A DNA stretch of 61,632 nucleotides from Candidatus Hydrogenedentota bacterium (GCA_029556545.1 JAKQEQ010000131.1:1-61632); one strand, 5' to 3'. Counted from the first letter of the stretch, positions 1 to 9,962 are shown. Program-made: numbers and translations. The notes: generated from the letters alone by a model not told the origin.

Positions 1-884
1 ACGCCCATCACGTGCCACTTGCCCGGCACCGCGTGGCAGAAGGTGTGCACGCGGCCCCGCGGGTCCATCGTCACCTTGTCCGCGAACGCGAACGTCACGC
101 CGCTCGTGCCCAGCGTCGAAGACAGGACGCCCGTCCGCACAATACCGCAGCCCACGCCGCCCGCCGCTTGGTCGCCGCCGCCCGCCACCACCGGAATGCC
201 CGCCGGAAGGCCGGTCTTCGCGGCGGCGTCCGTCGAGAGCCTCCCGGTGACCTCCGGCCCCTCGAAAGCCCGCGGCAGGAACGCCGGATCGATATCGAGC
301 AGCGAAAGCAGTTCCTTGTGCCAGCAGCGGTTCTTGACGTCGAAGAGCAGCGTCCCCGAGGCGTCCGCCACGTCCGTCGCGAACTCGCCCGTCAACGCGA
401 AGCGAATATAGTCTTTCGGCAGCAGAACCTTCCGCACCCTCTCGTAGTGATGCGGCTCGTTCTCCCGCAGCCACAGAATCTTCGGCGCGGTGAACCCTGT
501 CAATGCCGGATTGGACACCATCTCGATCAGGCGCTCTTCCCCGACCTTCGACGTAATGTCCTCGCACTGCTTCGCCGTCCGCTGGTCGCACCAGAGAATC
601 GCCGGGCGCAGCACCTCGTTATCGGCGTCGAGGAAGACCGACCCGTGCATCTGCCCGGTCAACCCGACCCCCTTCACCTCCCGTGCGTCAATACGCGCCG
701 CGAGCTGCGAGAGCGCCTCGATAGCCGCGCGCCTCCAGGCGGCGGGGTCCTGCTCGGCCCAGCCGGGCCGGGGGCTGTGCAACGGATATTCGACCGTCGC
801 CGACGCCAACAGCGCGCCGGCTTCGTTCATGGCGATGGCCTTCGTACCGCTTGTCCCGACGTCCAGTCCCAGCACAATACTCAT
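1..884 (-). CDS. xylB: Xylulokinase, N-terminal part (cut by window edge)
   Basis: FGGY-family carbohydrate kinase that phosphorylates D-xylulose to xylulose 5-phosphate in the cytoplasm. The reading frame stays open to base 1, so about 294 N-terminal residues are visible and the C-terminus lies outside the window. Translation begins [16 protein letters not shown], the FGGY phosphate-binding opening, followed by [21 protein letters not shown], the substrate-side [12 protein letters not shown], and [11 protein letters not shown] around residue 245, all characteristic of xylulokinase. The ATG at 884 has AAGGAG seven bases upstream. It starts 20 bases after the stop of the MFS/spermidine-synthase-like gene, so the two are probably cotranscribed. 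A related FGGY kinase for another pentulose is possible, but the MHG motif favours xylulose. Confidence 0.93.
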   Translation of the reverse strand, partial: MSIVLGLDVGTSGTKAIAMNEAGALLASATVEYPLHSPRPGWAEQDPAAWRRAAIEALSQLAARIDAREVKGVGLTGQMHGSVFLDADNEVLRPAILWCDQRTAKQCEDITSKVGEERLIEMVSNPALTGFTAPKILWLRENEPHHYERVRKVLLPKDYIRFALTGEFATDVADASGTLLFDVKNRCWHKELLSLLDIDPAFLPRAFEGPEVTGRLSTDAAAKTGLPAGIPVVAGGGDQAAGGVGCGIVRTGVLSSTLGTSGVTFAFADKVTMDPRGRVHTFCHAVPGKWHVMG

Positions 885-904
885 GGTGCAGACTCCTTCG
901 TTCG

Positions 905-3772
905 TCATTCTTCCGGATGCGGAACTTCAATCTCGTCCCGTTCATCCTGTCCATAGGGAACAGCGTCCAGGTCCTCTTGCGGCGCGCCGCCGAGTTCAAG
1001 GTAACGCTGATAGCTTGTCCGCGCGTTATCGTTCTTCTCCATCCCGAGGTAGCCCCGCGCAAGATACAGATGCACCGACGGCTCATCCCCGAGAAACGGC
1101 GCGATCTCCTGCAACAGCGACACGACCTTCTCGTGCTCGCGCCAGCGCAGCCAGAGCGGGCACTGGACCTCGATAAGTTCGCGCAGGTAATACCGGGCGT
1201 TGCAGTTGGCCGGGTCCATGCGCAGCGACTCGAGAAACAGCCGCGCCGCTTCCGCGCCGATATTCAGACCGCCGTAGTATTGTTGCAAAGCCGCCAAGTC
1301 GTTCCTGCGGGACTGATGGCGCCGCTCGATGGCGGCCAGCGCCTCGAAGGAAGGCATGCGGTCGGCGCGCATCTGTGCCGTGGGATGTTCAACCGCCGCT
1401 TCGAGAAGCGCCAGCGACTCCGCCACGGTGGACTGAAAGACAACCTTCGGCGCCTCGAATTCCGCCCAGGGCCGGTCGTCGGTCATGGTCCTGCCGCCCT
1501 GGCGGAACGCATCGACGCCCCCCTTGCTCAAGACAAACGACGCGAACACCTCCTCCACGTCGCACAGCCCCGCGTCCGCCAGCGTCTCGTGCACCTTGGG
1601 CCGCTCCAACCGGTCCCGCGCCTTTTCATAGTCGAGGTAAAGCGGTTGGTCCGATCCGATCAGAAACAGATCGGCGTTCACGAAAAACGCGCAGTACTCG
1701 CGAAACTCGACCGTGAACGTGTGGATCAGCGAACGCACGATCTCCGGATTCAGGCTGTGCAGCGGAACCCACTGGGAAACAATGCCTCCAGGCCGCAGCC
1801 GCGCGCGGCACAGTGCGTAATACTCGCGCGTGTAGAACGTGGACACTCCCGCCACGGCCAGCGGCATGGGCTCGAACGTGATCACGTCGTAGCGCCGGTC
1901 CGTCGTGAGCAGGAAGTTGCGCCCGTCGTCGATATGCATGCGGAGTCTCGGATTCTCGATCACGTTCAGGTTGTCCACGGCGAAACACGGCGCGGCCTCG
2001 ATCACGTCGGGAGATATCTCGACGGCGTCGATCGCCTCGAAATCGTGCAGCGCCAGCGCGCCCGCCGTGATGCCCGAACCGAAGCACATGAACAGCACCG
2101 TGTGCGGATCGCGGTCGAACAGCAGCGGCAGCACGCCCTGGAGCCGGTTCATCCGCACCCCCTTTTCGATGGACGCCGTCGCCTGCACGCGGTTGATCCA
2201 CAAGACGCGGTCCGCGCCCGCCGTTTCGTCCTCCGGCTCGCTCACAATCACGACGCCCTCGACGCCCTCTCGGTGGAAGATCACGCGATGGTCGGGCGGG
2301 AGGTAACCGACGCTGAGCGCGCGCGTCACGTCGACGGGCAGGGCCGCCCACGCCAGCACGATCAGCGGCGCGAGGATGACCAATATCGCCGCCCAACGCT
2401 GGCGCGCCGTGGTCTCGGGGCATGCCCGCATGAGGTACACCCCGCCCGCCACGAGCACCGCCGCAAGCAGCAGCGTGCTCTCGTGCGCGCCCAACAGCGG
2501 CAGCAACAGGAACCCGCCCGCTATCGCGCCAAGCACGCCGCCTATGGTGTTCGCGGCGTAGAGGCGGCCCACGTCGCGGCCCACGCGCGCCCGCGCGCCC
2601 GCCGCCGCCTTGACCGCCAGCGGAAACGCCATCCCGGAAAGAAAAGTCGGCACGAACAGCACCATGAACGACAGCCGGAACTCGCCCGTCATAAGCCGCA
2701 CCCAGTTCAGGCCGCCCGCCCGCTGCAACGCCAGAACGCGGTCCGGCAGCGCCGCGAACCAACTCAGCGAAAAGCAGCACGCCACGCCCAGCAGCGCCAC
2801 GATCCCGCCCAACAGCGCTACGCGCCGGCCAATCCGGTCCACGAACAGGGACACCGCGAGGCTGCCCAGCGCAATGCCGCACAACAGCGTGGTCAACATG
2901 GCCGTGTAGGCGTAGGTCGTCCCGAGGAAGACAAGCACCAGCAGGCGTGTCCAAATGACCTCCAGGGCCAGCATGGCGAAACCGACGATTGCGACAACCC
3001 CGGCAATCTTGATTGCCGGCGCGTCACCCGCCTCCTGCGACGCCGCGTCCGGTTCCCGTGTCGCCTCCGAAATCCGCGGAAACAGAAACGAGAGAAGGAC
3101 CGCACCAAGCCCGACCAGTACGTTGCCGATGGCGGCCAGGATCGTGGCGCGCAGGAAGCCCAGCGCCGGCAGCAACACGAACCCCGCGAGGAAGCAACCC
3201 GCCACCGCGCCGAAGGTGTTCACGCTGTACAACAGCCCGATACGGCGGCCAAGCACGCCTTGGTCCTGGTCGTCCGCGGGCCGGGCGCCCGCGCCGCTCA
3301 CGAACCGCGCGAGCAACGGCAGCGTCGCGCCCATGAAAAACACCGGCACGAACAGGAGCGCCGCCGCCAAAAGCGCCCGCGCCACGAGCCCTGCGGCCCG
3401 CCACCCCTGCAATACGCGCAGCAGCGGAATCGCCAGCGTCTCGACGGGACCGGTCGCGAAGAGAAACAGCAACGTCCACGCGCCGATGAGAATCTCGAAC
3501 GCGCCATAGACCACCAAGTGCCGCGACGTGCGGTCCGCGAGCCGCCCGCCCCACGCCCCGCCGAGTCCCAGCCCCAAGAAGAACACGGAGAGGACCGTGC
3601 TCACCGCATGCGCCGTCGTGCCGAGAAACAGGACCAGCTTGCGCGTCCAAACCACCTGATAAACCAACCCGCACGCGCCGGAAACGAAAAAGAACACCAG
3701 AACGCCCGCCAGCAGCGCTATCGTGGACAGCGTGGACGCGCCTTCCTCCGGCCTTTCGGCGGCTTCCGTCAT
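905..3772 (-). CDS. Fused MFS transporter-like / spermidine synthase-like protein with TPR tail
   Basis: A 955-residue membrane protein. Residues about 20-490 form a run of hydrophobic helices resembling a major-facilitator or spermidine-synthase-associated membrane domain. A Rossmann aminopropyltransferase-like domain follows ([49 protein letters not shown]). The C-terminal 150 residues look like TPR helices ([23 protein letters not shown]). This fused architecture is known from many environmental bacteria, usually labelled fused MFS/spermidine synthase, and its substrate is unknown. The glycine-rich motif is FGSG rather than the classical GGGDG, so genuine spermidine synthesis is uncertain. 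It precedes xylB by 20 bases on the same strand. The 294 bases upstream are a divergent intergenic region shared with the bacilliredoxin gene. Confidence 0.85.
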   Translation of the reverse strand: MTEAAERPEEGASTLSTIALLAGVLVFFFVSGACGLVYQVVWTRKLVLFLGTTAHAVSTVLSVFFLGLGLGGAWGGRLADRTSRHLVVYGAFEILIGAWTLLFLFATGPVETLAIPLLRVLQGWRAAGLVARALLAAALLFVPVFFMGATLPLLARFVSGAGARPADDQDQGVLGRRIGLLYSVNTFGAVAGCFLAGFVLLPALGFLRATILAAIGNVLVGLGAVLLSFLFPRISEATREPDAASQEAGDAPAIKIAGVVAIVGFAMLALEVIWTRLLVLVFLGTTYAYTAMLTTLLCGIALGSLAVSLFVDRIGRRVALLGGIVALLGVACCFSLSWFAALPDRVLALQRAGGLNWVRLMTGEFRLSFMVLFVPTFLSGMAFPLAVKAAAGARARVGRDVGRLYAANTIGGVLGAIAGGFLLLPLLGAHESTLLLAAVLVAGGVYLMRACPETTARQRWAAILVILAPLIVLAWAALPVDVTRALSVGYLPPDHRVIFHREGVEGVVIVSEPEDETAGADRVLWINRVQATASIEKGVRMNRLQGVLPLLFDRDPHTVLFMCFGSGITAGALALHDFEAIDAVEISPDVIEAAPCFAVDNLNVIENPRLRMHIDDGRNFLLTTDRRYDVITFEPMPLAVAGVSTFYTREYYALCRARLRPGGIVSQWVPLHSLNPEIVRSLIHTFTVEFREYCAFFVNADLFLIGSDQPLYLDYEKARDRLERPKVHETLADAGLCDVEEVFASFVLSKGGVDAFRQGGRTMTDDRPWAEFEAPKVVFQSTVAESLALLEAAVEHPTAQMRADRMPSFEALAAIERRHQSRRNDLAALQQYYGGLNIGAEAARLFLESLRMDPANCNARYYLRELIEVQCPLWLRWREHEKVVSLLQEIAPFLGDEPSVHLYLARGYLGMEKNDNARTSYQRYLELGGAPQEDLDAVPYGQDERDEIEVPHPEE

Positions 3773-4066
3773 GCATTACCCCTTCAATGGGTGGGATACT
3801 ACCGACCCTGGGCGGCGCGTGTCCATACGAAGAACCGACGGGGCCGCGGAGACTTCGCGGATGGGAGGGAGGAGGTATCGGGCCGACTGGGGTCGATGGG
3901 TGTCGCCGGCAATCCGTCCGGAGGCTGCGGTCTTCAAGCGCGCTACGACCTCATTGCCGAACATGGCCCCTTTCGGCCGTGGGAATATTCGGGAATAAAC
4001 ACCGCGAAACAGGCGTTAGTCGGGACAAACAGCAGACCATCCCGAGTAACCAAAGAGGAGTCAACA

Positions 4067-4579
4067 ATGCCCCCGCTTTATGACCCGCAACAGGTTCGCC
4101 CCATGTGGGAAGAGCTTGCGAATGTTGGCGTCCGCCCCCTGACCACGCCCGAAGAGGTGGACGATGTCCTCGAACAGGCCGAGGGCACGGCCCTCTGCGT
4201 GATTAACTCCGTGTGCGGATGCGCCGCCGGCAACGCGCGCCCCGGCGTTTGCCTGGCGCTACAGAGCGACATCATCCCGGACTCGTTGATTACCGTCTTT
4301 GCCGGCATGGATTCCGAAGCCACAGCGCGCGTGCGCGCGTATATGCCGGACATCGCGCCTTCGTCGCCGTGCATCGCACTCTTCAAGAACGGCAAGCCAC
4401 TCCACGTCCTCGAACGACGCCACATCGAGGGCATGACCGCCGTCGAAATCGCGAACCAACTCCAGGAAGTTTTCCGCGCGCATTGCACCCGCCCCGGCCC
4501 CTCCGTCCCGCGCGAAGTCTTCGAGGCCAATGATCCCGCCCGCGTCTGCGGCAGCACGCTCAGTCCCTTCGGCGGCTGA
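4067..4579 (+). CDS. Bacilliredoxin, BrxA/BrxB family
   Basis: A 170-residue cytoplasmic thioredoxin-fold protein of the BrxA/BrxB (YphP/YqiW, formerly DUF1094) family, which removes bacillithiol from S-thiolated proteins in Firmicutes. The start MPPLYDPQQVRPMWEEL and the motif VCGCAAGNARPG, with the family CxC, are diagnostic, as is VFAGMDSEATARVR further on. The ATG at 4067 has AAAGAGGAG eight bases upstream, so the longer in-frame opening upstream is antisense to the previous gene and not coding. Length matches family members from outside Firmicutes, whose low-molecular-weight thiol partner is not established. It is transcribed away from the synthase gene and converges with the isomerase gene 24 bases downstream; no terminator is visible between them. 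Confidence 0.92.
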   Translation: MPPLYDPQQVRPMWEELANVGVRPLTTPEEVDDVLEQAEGTALCVINSVCGCAAGNARPGVCLALQSDIIPDSLITVFAGMDSEATARVRAYMPDIAPSSPCIALFKNGKPLHVLERRHIEGMTAVEIANQLQEVFRAHCTRPGPSVPREVFEANDPARVCGSTLSPFGG

Positions 4580-4603
4580 CTCCCCGACCGGCCTGCGGAT
4601 CGG

Positions 4604-5335
4604 CTACAGTCCCGCCACGGCCGCGCGCCAGTTCTCGATCCCGACCTGCATCCCGGGAACTGGGTCGAGTTCGTCCAGTTCATACTCGAAGACGATCGGG
4701 CCCGCAAACCCAATTTCCTGGAGCGCCCGCGCCGTGGCCGCCAAGTCAAGGTCCCCTTCGCCGACACGCTGTTCCTCGCCGCCATGGACCCAGTCCTTCA
4801 GGTGCAGGCTGTGTACCCGCGGCCCGAGCGCCGCAATGACCTCATGCGGCTTCTCGCCCGACCGGATGGCGTGCCCCGTGTCCACGCATGCGCCGATGAA
4901 CGGATGTCGCCCTTCAACCGCGCGCAAGGTGTCTTCCACCTTGTCGTAGCGCGCGCCGGGGCCGTGATTGTGTATCGCGATCTTGATCTCGAATTCCTCG
5001 CACAGCGCGTCCAGACTATCGAAAGCGTCCGCCGTGGGATCCGCTGTCAGGCACTCGACGCCCAGCGCCTTGCCGAACTCGAATTTCTTCCGGTTCGCCG
5101 CAGCGTCTGCCGTGAACGCCTCGACGCCGTAACAGGGAACCGTTACGTTCGCCGCGCGAAGGCTCGCAAGAATTCCGGGAAACGCGGGGTCCGACGCATC
5201 CGCCGGGAAATGGACCGCGCAAAACTCGATTTCGCGCAGGCCAAGCTCCGCGATACACCGCAACGCGCCCGCGAAATCGAACTTGCGGAAACTGTAGCTC
5301 TGTGCGCCCAGGCGGGACAAATCAAACCTTGCCAT
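4604..5335 (-). CDS. Sugar phosphate isomerase/epimerase family protein
   Basis: A 243-residue TIM-barrel protein of the xylose-isomerase-like (AP endonuclease 2) superfamily. Visible signatures are YSFRKFDFAGALRCIAELG, IAIHNHGPGARYD, CVDTGHA and VHSLHLKDW, which supply the His, Asp and Glu metal ligands typical of these isomerases, and EYELD near the end. I chose the ATG at 5335 (MARFDLSRLG) because GGAGGAG lies six bases upstream; a longer in-frame extension reads through a palindromic repeat. The gene follows a TAT-exported Gfo/Idh oxidoreductase by 70 bases on the same strand, a pairing common in Planctomycetes-type genomes and associated with inositol or ketosugar metabolism. The substrate cannot be read from the sequence. 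Confidence 0.88.
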   Translation of the reverse strand: MARFDLSRLGAQSYSFRKFDFAGALRCIAELGLREIEFCAVHFPADASDPAFPGILASLRAANVTVPCYGVEAFTADAAANRKKFEFGKALGVECLTADPTADAFDSLDALCEEFEIKIAIHNHGPGARYDKVEDTLRAVEGRHPFIGACVDTGHAIRSGEKPHEVIAALGPRVHSLHLKDWVHGGEEQRVGEGDLDLAATARALQEIGFAGPIVFEYELDELDPVPGMQVGIENWRAAVAGL

Positions 5336-5349
5336 AGTTAACTCCTCCG

Positions 5350-5376
5350 TCATGCCCGCGCGAGCGGGAATCCAGC
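5350..5376. repeat. Short palindromic intergenic repeat unit
   Basis: A CCCGC-gcga-GCGGG hairpin followed by AATCCAGC. It resembles the widespread bacterial CATTCCCGC...GCGGGAATCCAG intergenic palindrome. It sits between the isomerase and oxidoreductase genes. Only one copy is seen in this window. Confidence 0.5.
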
Positions 5377-5405
5377 GCAATCCGACGAAGCGCCAATACG
5401 CATGC

Positions 5406-6692
5406 TTACAGGTACTGCTCCAGCCGCCACGGCGCCCGATACGCGCGCGCCATAAGCGCGATCGCCTCCGCGTCGCCGACGATGGTCTCGCCGCCGGGAT
5501 CAAAGCGAATGCTGCGATTGAGTCGTGTCGCGATGTTGCCCAGGTGGCAAAGCGTCGCCGACTTATGCCCCTCGATCAGGGGCGCGTTGACCGATTCCTG
5601 ACCGCGAATGGCCTTCGCGAAGTTGAAAGCATGCGACACGTCGAGTTCGCTCGCCAGCTTGTCCTCCCGCTCCGCGTCTTTCTCCCGAGGATAGATGCTC
5701 CAGCCGCCGCGATCGATGATCATCGACCCCTTGTCCCCGCTGATTTCGCAGCAGTTCCCCTTGCCGCCGCCCGGCATAAACCGCGACCAATGCCGCAGCT
5801 CCCATAACAGCGTCAGGTCGGGAAACTGATACAGGACCGTCTGCGTGTCCGGCCATTCCTTCGCGTCGTTCACGACGTACTGCCCTCCGTAGCCCGCCGC
5901 TGAAGTGGGCAGGTCCAGGTCAAGAAGCCAGCGGATCACATCCAGCCAGTGCGCGCCCCAGTTCCCCATGTCGCCCGTTCCAAAGTCATACAGGAAATGC
6001 CAGTTGTAATGGTGCAACTCCCGGTTGTAGGGGCGCATGGGGCCGGGTCCGATCCACATGTCGTAGTCAAGGCCCGCGGGCGGTTCGTCATCCGGGATAA
6101 TGCGGGCCTCATGCCGCTCGGTGATGAACGATCCGCGCGCAAACGCCACCTTCCCCAACCCGCCCGACGCGATGAACTCCTTCGCCGCGGCGAAGTGCCG
6201 TCCGCTGCGCTGCTGCGTGCCCACCTGCACCACCCGGTCCGGATGTTTGGCGGCCGCCGCAACCATCGCCTTGCCGTCCGCGATGGTGTGCGACGCCGGC
6301 TTCTCGATGTACACGTGCTTGCCCGCATCCAGCGCCATCACCGTCATCAACGCGTGCCAGTGGTCCGGCGTTGCCACCACGACCGCGTCAATCGCGGGGT
6401 CTTCGAGCAAACGCCGGAAATCCTTCTCCCCTTTCGGCGCGGGCGCGGCCTTCCCTTCAAGCGCCTTCACGCCCTCGGCAAGCATCGCGTCGTCACAGTC
6501 GCACAACGCGACAATCGCGAACTGCCGCGTGCGCAGCATCGATTCCGCAACCTGCGGCCCCCGGTTGCGGCACCCGATGATGCCCACGCCGATCCGCTCG
6601 TTCGCCGCGAAGCCGCGCCCCCCGAACGTGGCGACAGCCGTTGCCGCGGTCGCAGCCTTGAGAAACGTCCGTCTCGATAGACTACTCACCAT
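5406..6692 (-). CDS. TAT-exported Gfo/Idh/MocA family oxidoreductase
   Basis: A 428-residue NAD(P)-dependent oxidoreductase. It opens with SSLSRRTFLKAA, a twin-arginine signal followed by a hydrophobic stretch ending near FAANERIG, so it is probably exported folded. The Rossmann domain starts GVGIIGCRNRG, the catalytic-loop motif YIEKPASH is present, and the C-terminal domain has WHFLYDFGTGDMGNWGAHWLD and EISGDKGSMIIDRGGW. The ATG at 6692 places the twin-arginine motif at residues 6-7; an upstream in-frame ATG lacks support. TAT-exported Gfo/Idh proteins are abundant in Planctomycetes and Hydrogenedentota and are thought to act on sugars in the periplasm; the substrate is unknown. It is probably in one transcript with the isomerase gene. 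Confidence 0.9.
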   Translation of the reverse strand: MVSSLSRRTFLKAATAATAVATFGGRGFAANERIGVGIIGCRNRGPQVAESMLRTRQFAIVALCDCDDAMLAEGVKALEGKAAPAPKGEKDFRRLLEDPAIDAVVVATPDHWHALMTVMALDAGKHVYIEKPASHTIADGKAMVAAAAKHPDRVVQVGTQQRSGRHFAAAKEFIASGGLGKVAFARGSFITERHEARIIPDDEPPAGLDYDMWIGPGPMRPYNRELHHYNWHFLYDFGTGDMGNWGAHWLDVIRWLLDLDLPTSAAGYGGQYVVNDAKEWPDTQTVLYQFPDLTLLWELRHWSRFMPGGGKGNCCEISGDKGSMIIDRGGWSIYPREKDAEREDKLASELDVSHAFNFAKAIRGQESVNAPLIEGHKSATLCHLGNIATRLNRSIRFDPGGETIVGDAEAIALMARAYRAPWRLEQYL

Positions 6693-6733
6693 CCGTGTTC
6701 CCTTTCTCGCTGTCGCCTTTCTGTCCAAAGGCC

Positions 6734-6782
6734 TCAATCCTCAATCCGCATTCCCCATTCCGCATTCCCCATTCCCCATTCT
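6734..6782. repeat. Period-7 tandem repeat (seven units)
   Basis: Seven consecutive 7-base units: TCAATCC twice, then alternating GCATTCC and CCATTCC, the last with one mismatch. It lies in the divergent intergenic region between the Gfo/Idh gene and asd. Confidence 0.75.
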
Positions 6783-6811
6783 TTATTTTCGAGTTTCTCT
6801 TACGGTAGAAT
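6782..6811 (+). promoter_or_regulatory. Possible sigma-70 promoter for asd
   Basis: A TAGAAT -10 box (6806-6811) lies 18 bases after a weak TTTATT -35 box (6782-6787), in a locally AT-rich stretch about 125 bases before the asd start. Only the -10 is convincing. Confidence 0.3.
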
Positions 6812-6935
6812 ACGGGCGGTCGGTAAAGCAACTGGGCCATCCATCCCGCAAGCCGCGCTTTCCTGTGCGCATAACGACGGGATTCTGACGAATAGCGCGG
6901 CAAGTTACGGCAAGGAATTACGGGAGAACCCTATC

Positions 6936-7940
6936 ATGACACCCAAATCGGTCGCGGTCGCTGGGGCCACGGGCCTCGTGGGCCGGCAGATGCTCGAAAT
7001 GCTCGATGAGCGAAATTACCCGATAAAGAACCTCAAACTCTTGGCGTCGGCGCGCTCGAAGGGCCGCACCTTGACCTTTAAGGGCGAAGAACTCCCCGTC
7101 GAGGTGCTTGCCGAGGACTCGTTCAAGGGCGTCGAGGTGGCGTTGTTCAGCGCCGGCGGCGGCACGAGCAAGAAGTTTGCGCCCTGCGCCGCCAAGGACG
7201 GCTGCGTCGTGGTCGACAATTCGAGCGCCTGGCGCATGGACCCCGAGGTCCCCCTCGTCGTGCCGGAGGTCAACCCTGACGACGTGAAGTGGCACAAGGG
7301 CATCATCGCGAACCCGAACTGCTCGACCATACAGATGGTCGTGGCGCTCAAGCCGCTCCATGACGCCGCCCGCCTCGAACGTGTCGTCGTCTCCACCTAC
7401 CAGGCCGTCTCCGGCGCGGGCAAGGACGCCGTCGAGGAACTCAAGGCCCAGACCCGCGATATCCTGGATGGCAAGCCCGCGCAACCCAAGGTCTTCCCGC
7501 ATCAGATCGCATTCAACTGCATCCCCCAGATTCCCCAGAGCGCGGCCTTCATTGAAAACGGCTACAGCACCGAAGAAATGAAGATGATCAACGAGACCAA
7601 GAAGATCATGGGCGACGATCGCATCCGCGTCACCGCGACCACCGTGCGCGTGCCCGTCTTCAACGGGCACAGCGAGTCCGTCAACATCGAAACCGAAAAG
7701 AAACTCACGGCGGCCCAGGCGCGTGAATTGCTCGCGCGCGCGCCCGGCGTTGTGGTGCAGGACGACCTCGAAGCGCAACAGTATCCGCTCGCGACCGTCG
7801 CCACCGGAAGAGGCGAGACCTTCGTGGGCCGTATTCGAGAAGACCTCTCGCACCCGCGCGGCCTCTGTTTCTGGGTCGTGTCCGATAACCTCCTCAAGGG
7901 CGCGGCCCTCAACGCGGTCCAGATCGCGGAATTGCTGTGA
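6936..7940 (+). CDS. asd: Aspartate-semialdehyde dehydrogenase
   Basis: A 334-residue cytoplasmic enzyme that reduces L-aspartyl-4-phosphate to aspartate 4-semialdehyde with NADPH. This is the branch step to lysine/diaminopimelate, threonine and methionine. It shows the NADP-binding start VAVAGATGLVGRQMLEML, VVDNSSAWRMDPEVPLVVPEVN, the catalytic cysteine motif IIANPNCSTIQ, VSTYQAVSGAG, and the substrate-binding RVPVFNGHSESVN. Length is normal for the family. The ATG at 6936 is preceded by GGGAGAA. It heads a plus-strand run that continues with lpxA, although a 211-base gap with a hairpin separates the two. Peptidoglycan diaminopimelate supply is its most likely essential role. Confidence 0.98.
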   Translation: MTPKSVAVAGATGLVGRQMLEMLDERNYPIKNLKLLASARSKGRTLTFKGEELPVEVLAEDSFKGVEVALFSAGGGTSKKFAPCAAKDGCVVVDNSSAWRMDPEVPLVVPEVNPDDVKWHKGIIANPNCSTIQMVVALKPLHDAARLERVVVSTYQAVSGAGKDAVEELKAQTRDILDGKPAQPKVFPHQIAFNCIPQIPQSAAFIENGYSTEEMKMINETKKIMGDDRIRVTATTVRVPVFNGHSESVNIETEKKLTAAQARELLARAPGVVVQDDLEAQQYPLATVATGRGETFVGRIREDLSHPRGLCFWVVSDNLLKGAALNAVQIAELL

Positions 7941-7944
7941 TGCG

Positions 7945-7961
7945 CGGCGGCCTCGCCGCCG
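7945..7961 (+). terminator. GC-rich hairpin after asd, weak terminator candidate
   Basis: A perfect 7-bp stem CGGCGGC / GCCGCCG with a CTC loop begins four bases after the asd stop. No T-run follows, so intrinsic termination is doubtful; it could act with Rho or protect the 3' end. Confidence 0.3.
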
Positions 7962-8151
7962 GATAAACGACCGAAAGCGACCGGGCCAAGCCGGGCGGTT
8001 CTGATTTTGCCTTGGCCCGACGCTTGAATTCCGGCTGCTTTTGTGTTATTTGAGTGGCGTTGCCCGCGGCTTTCGCGGGTGCGCGAATCAGGGTTACGCC
8101 CCATTGGCACGCCGATTGGGGGCCGGGGCGTCTTGTCTGCGGGAAAGCTCG

Positions 8152-8940
8152 ATGAGTATCCATCCGACCGCGATTGTGCATTCCAGCGCGGAATTGGCCG
8201 AAGACGTCGAAGTCCAGGCCTTCAGCATCATCGACGAGCACGTGCGCATTGCCGCCGGCACCGTCGTGGGGCCCCACTGCGTCATTACGGGACGCACGGT
8301 CATCGGCAAGAACAACCGCTTCTACAGCGGCGCCCAAATCGGCATCCTCTCCCAGGACCTCAAGCATAAGCCCGGTCTCATCGGGTACACCCGCATCGGC
8401 GACGGCAACCTCTTTCGCGAGTTCGTCACCATCAGCGCCAGCACGCTCGAAGACTCCCAGGACGAAGACCGCTTAACCAGCATCGGGGATCACTGCCTGT
8501 TCATGGCATGCACGCACGTCGGGCACGATTGCAGGGTCGGCAACCACGTCATCATGGCCAACTGCTCCGCTTTGTCCGGCCACGTGCAGGTCTGCGATTA
8601 CGTCACCCTCGGCGGGCTCGCGGGCGTGCACCAATTCTGCCGGATCGGCGCCCAAGCCTTCATCGGCGGCATGTCCCGCATCAGTATGGACGTGCCGCCC
8701 TACATGATCGCCGAAGGCCACCCCGCGCGATGCTACGGCCCCAACGTCGTCGGCCTCAAACGCCACGGCGTCGACAAGGACGCCCGAACCAACATCAAGA
8801 CCATGTATCGCCTGCTGTATCGGTCCGGCCTCAACACGTCGCAGGCACTCGAAGAGATCAAGAAGTCCGTCCCGGAGACCCCGGAACGGGAAACGTTGCT
8901 GTCGTTTGTCCTGAGTTCCACGCGCGGCATCCTGAAGTAA
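8152..8940 (+). CDS. lpxA: UDP-N-acetylglucosamine acyltransferase LpxA
   Basis: First enzyme of lipid A synthesis: it transfers an R-3-hydroxyacyl chain from acyl-carrier protein to the 3-position of a UDP-GlcNAc-type sugar. The 262-residue length equals E. coli LpxA. The left-handed beta-helix hexapeptide repeats run from about residue 5 to 190 (IHPTAIVHSSAELAEDVEV onward), followed by the helical tail. The HVGHDC motif places His125 at the same number as the E. coli catalytic base, and VHQFCRIGA and DVPPYMIAEG are conserved. The ATG at 8152 has GGGAAAG upstream; the frame extends further 5' but without conservation. It is followed after 65 bases by a GnnA-like oxidoreductase and then lpxB, so the sugar acceptor may be a 3-modified UDP-GlcNAc. 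Confidence 0.97.
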   Translation: MSIHPTAIVHSSAELAEDVEVQAFSIIDEHVRIAAGTVVGPHCVITGRTVIGKNNRFYSGAQIGILSQDLKHKPGLIGYTRIGDGNLFREFVTISASTLEDSQDEDRLTSIGDHCLFMACTHVGHDCRVGNHVIMANCSALSGHVQVCDYVTLGGLAGVHQFCRIGAQAFIGGMSRISMDVPPYMIAEGHPARCYGPNVVGLKRHGVDKDARTNIKTMYRLLYRSGLNTSQALEEIKKSVPETPERETLLSFVLSSTRGILK

Positions 8941-9005
8941 CCGCGCGCGCGGAAATACGGCGACGACGTCCGCCTCACCAGGTCCAAGTTAATGGGATAT
9001 ACCGC

Positions 9006-9962
9006 ATGGCCGCTATTCGCACCGGCGTCGTAGGCGTCGGACATCTCGGCTACCACCACGCGCGGCTCTACGCCGCCCTGCCCGATGCGGAACTCGTCGG
9101 CGTCGTCGACCCCGACGAGGCGCGCCGCACCCGCGCCGCCGACGATTTCACCGTCCCCGGATTCAGCGACGTCCATGCGCTAATCGAACTCGGCGTGGAC
9201 GCGGTCTCCGTGGCAACCCCGACCACCACCCATCACGACGCCGCCATCGCGCTGCTCCAGAACGGCATTCATGTCCTGGTCGAGAAGCCCATCGCGGCAA
9301 CGGTCAGCGAGGCCGAAACCATGGCCGCCGTCGCCCGCGCCCACGACGTAATCCTCCAAGTGGGCCACGTCGAACGGTTCAACGGCGCCGTGCTCGCGCT
9401 GTTCGACGCCATCAAACGACCCCGTTTCATCGAGTGCCACCGCCTCAGCGCCTATCCCAAACGCAGCACCGACATCAGCGTCGTCCTCGACCTCATGATC
9501 CACGACCTTGACATCGTCCTGGCCCTCGCCGGGCCCGAGGCGACGCTCCTTGACGCCGTCGGCGTCCCGGTATTCTCGGATCAAGAAGACATTGCCAACG
9601 TCCGCCTCCGGTTTGCCTCCGGCTGCGTCGCCAACCTGACCAGCAGCCGCGTCTCCGTCGAGCCGATGCGCAAGATTCGCATCTTCGAGGAAAACGCCTA
9701 TGTTTCCACCAACTACACGGACCAGGAAGTGATCGTCTATCGGAAGCGGCCCGGGCCCGTCCCGCCGGATGCGAATCCGATGGAACACATCAGCATCGAG
9801 CCGCTGCCCGTCAAACGCGAGGAACCGCTACGACTCGAACTCGCCTCTTTTATCGAATGCGCCCGATCACACGCCCGGCCTGTCGTCTCCGCCGACGACG
9901 GGATTCGGGTACTTCGCCTCGCCCAGGAAATCGTGGAAACCATTCGAAAACAACGGCTATGA
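9006..9962 (+). CDS. Gfo/Idh/MocA oxidoreductase between lpxA and lpxB (GnnA-like)
   Basis: A 318-residue cytoplasmic NAD-dependent oxidoreductase without a signal peptide. The Rossmann motif is GVVGVGHLGYHHARLY, the catalytic loop is VLVEKPIAATVSEAE, and VGHVERFNGAV and LDLMIHDLDIVLAL are typical of the sugar-nucleotide branch of the family. Its place between lpxA and lpxB matches Acidithiobacillus ferrooxidans, where GnnA oxidises the 3-hydroxyl of UDP-GlcNAc and GnnB transaminates it, giving amide-linked lipid A. No GnnB aminotransferase is present here, so either GnnB is encoded elsewhere or this enzyme has another role. I chose the ATG at 9006, where MAAIRTGVVGVG fits family starts. Function by context is an inference. 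Confidence 0.85.
   Translation: MAAIRTGVVGVGHLGYHHARLYAALPDAELVGVVDPDEARRTRAADDFTVPGFSDVHALIELGVDAVSVATPTTTHHDAAIALLQNGIHVLVEKPIAATVSEAETMAAVARAHDVILQVGHVERFNGAVLALFDAIKRPRFIECHRLSAYPKRSTDISVVLDLMIHDLDIVLALAGPEATLLDAVGVPVFSDQEDIANVRLRFASGCVANLTSSRVSVEPMRKIRIFEENAYVSTNYTDQEVIVYRKRPGPVPPDANPMEHISIEPLPVKREEPLRLELASFIECARSHARPVVSADDGIRVLRLAQEIVETIRKQRL

Noticed and set aside
851-4066. Very long open frame on the plus strand joining into the bacilliredoxin gene
   Set aside because: It is antisense to the MFS/spermidine-synthase-like gene, is Arg/Pro/His-rich as expected from a GC-rich shadow frame, and only its last 170 codons match a protein family.
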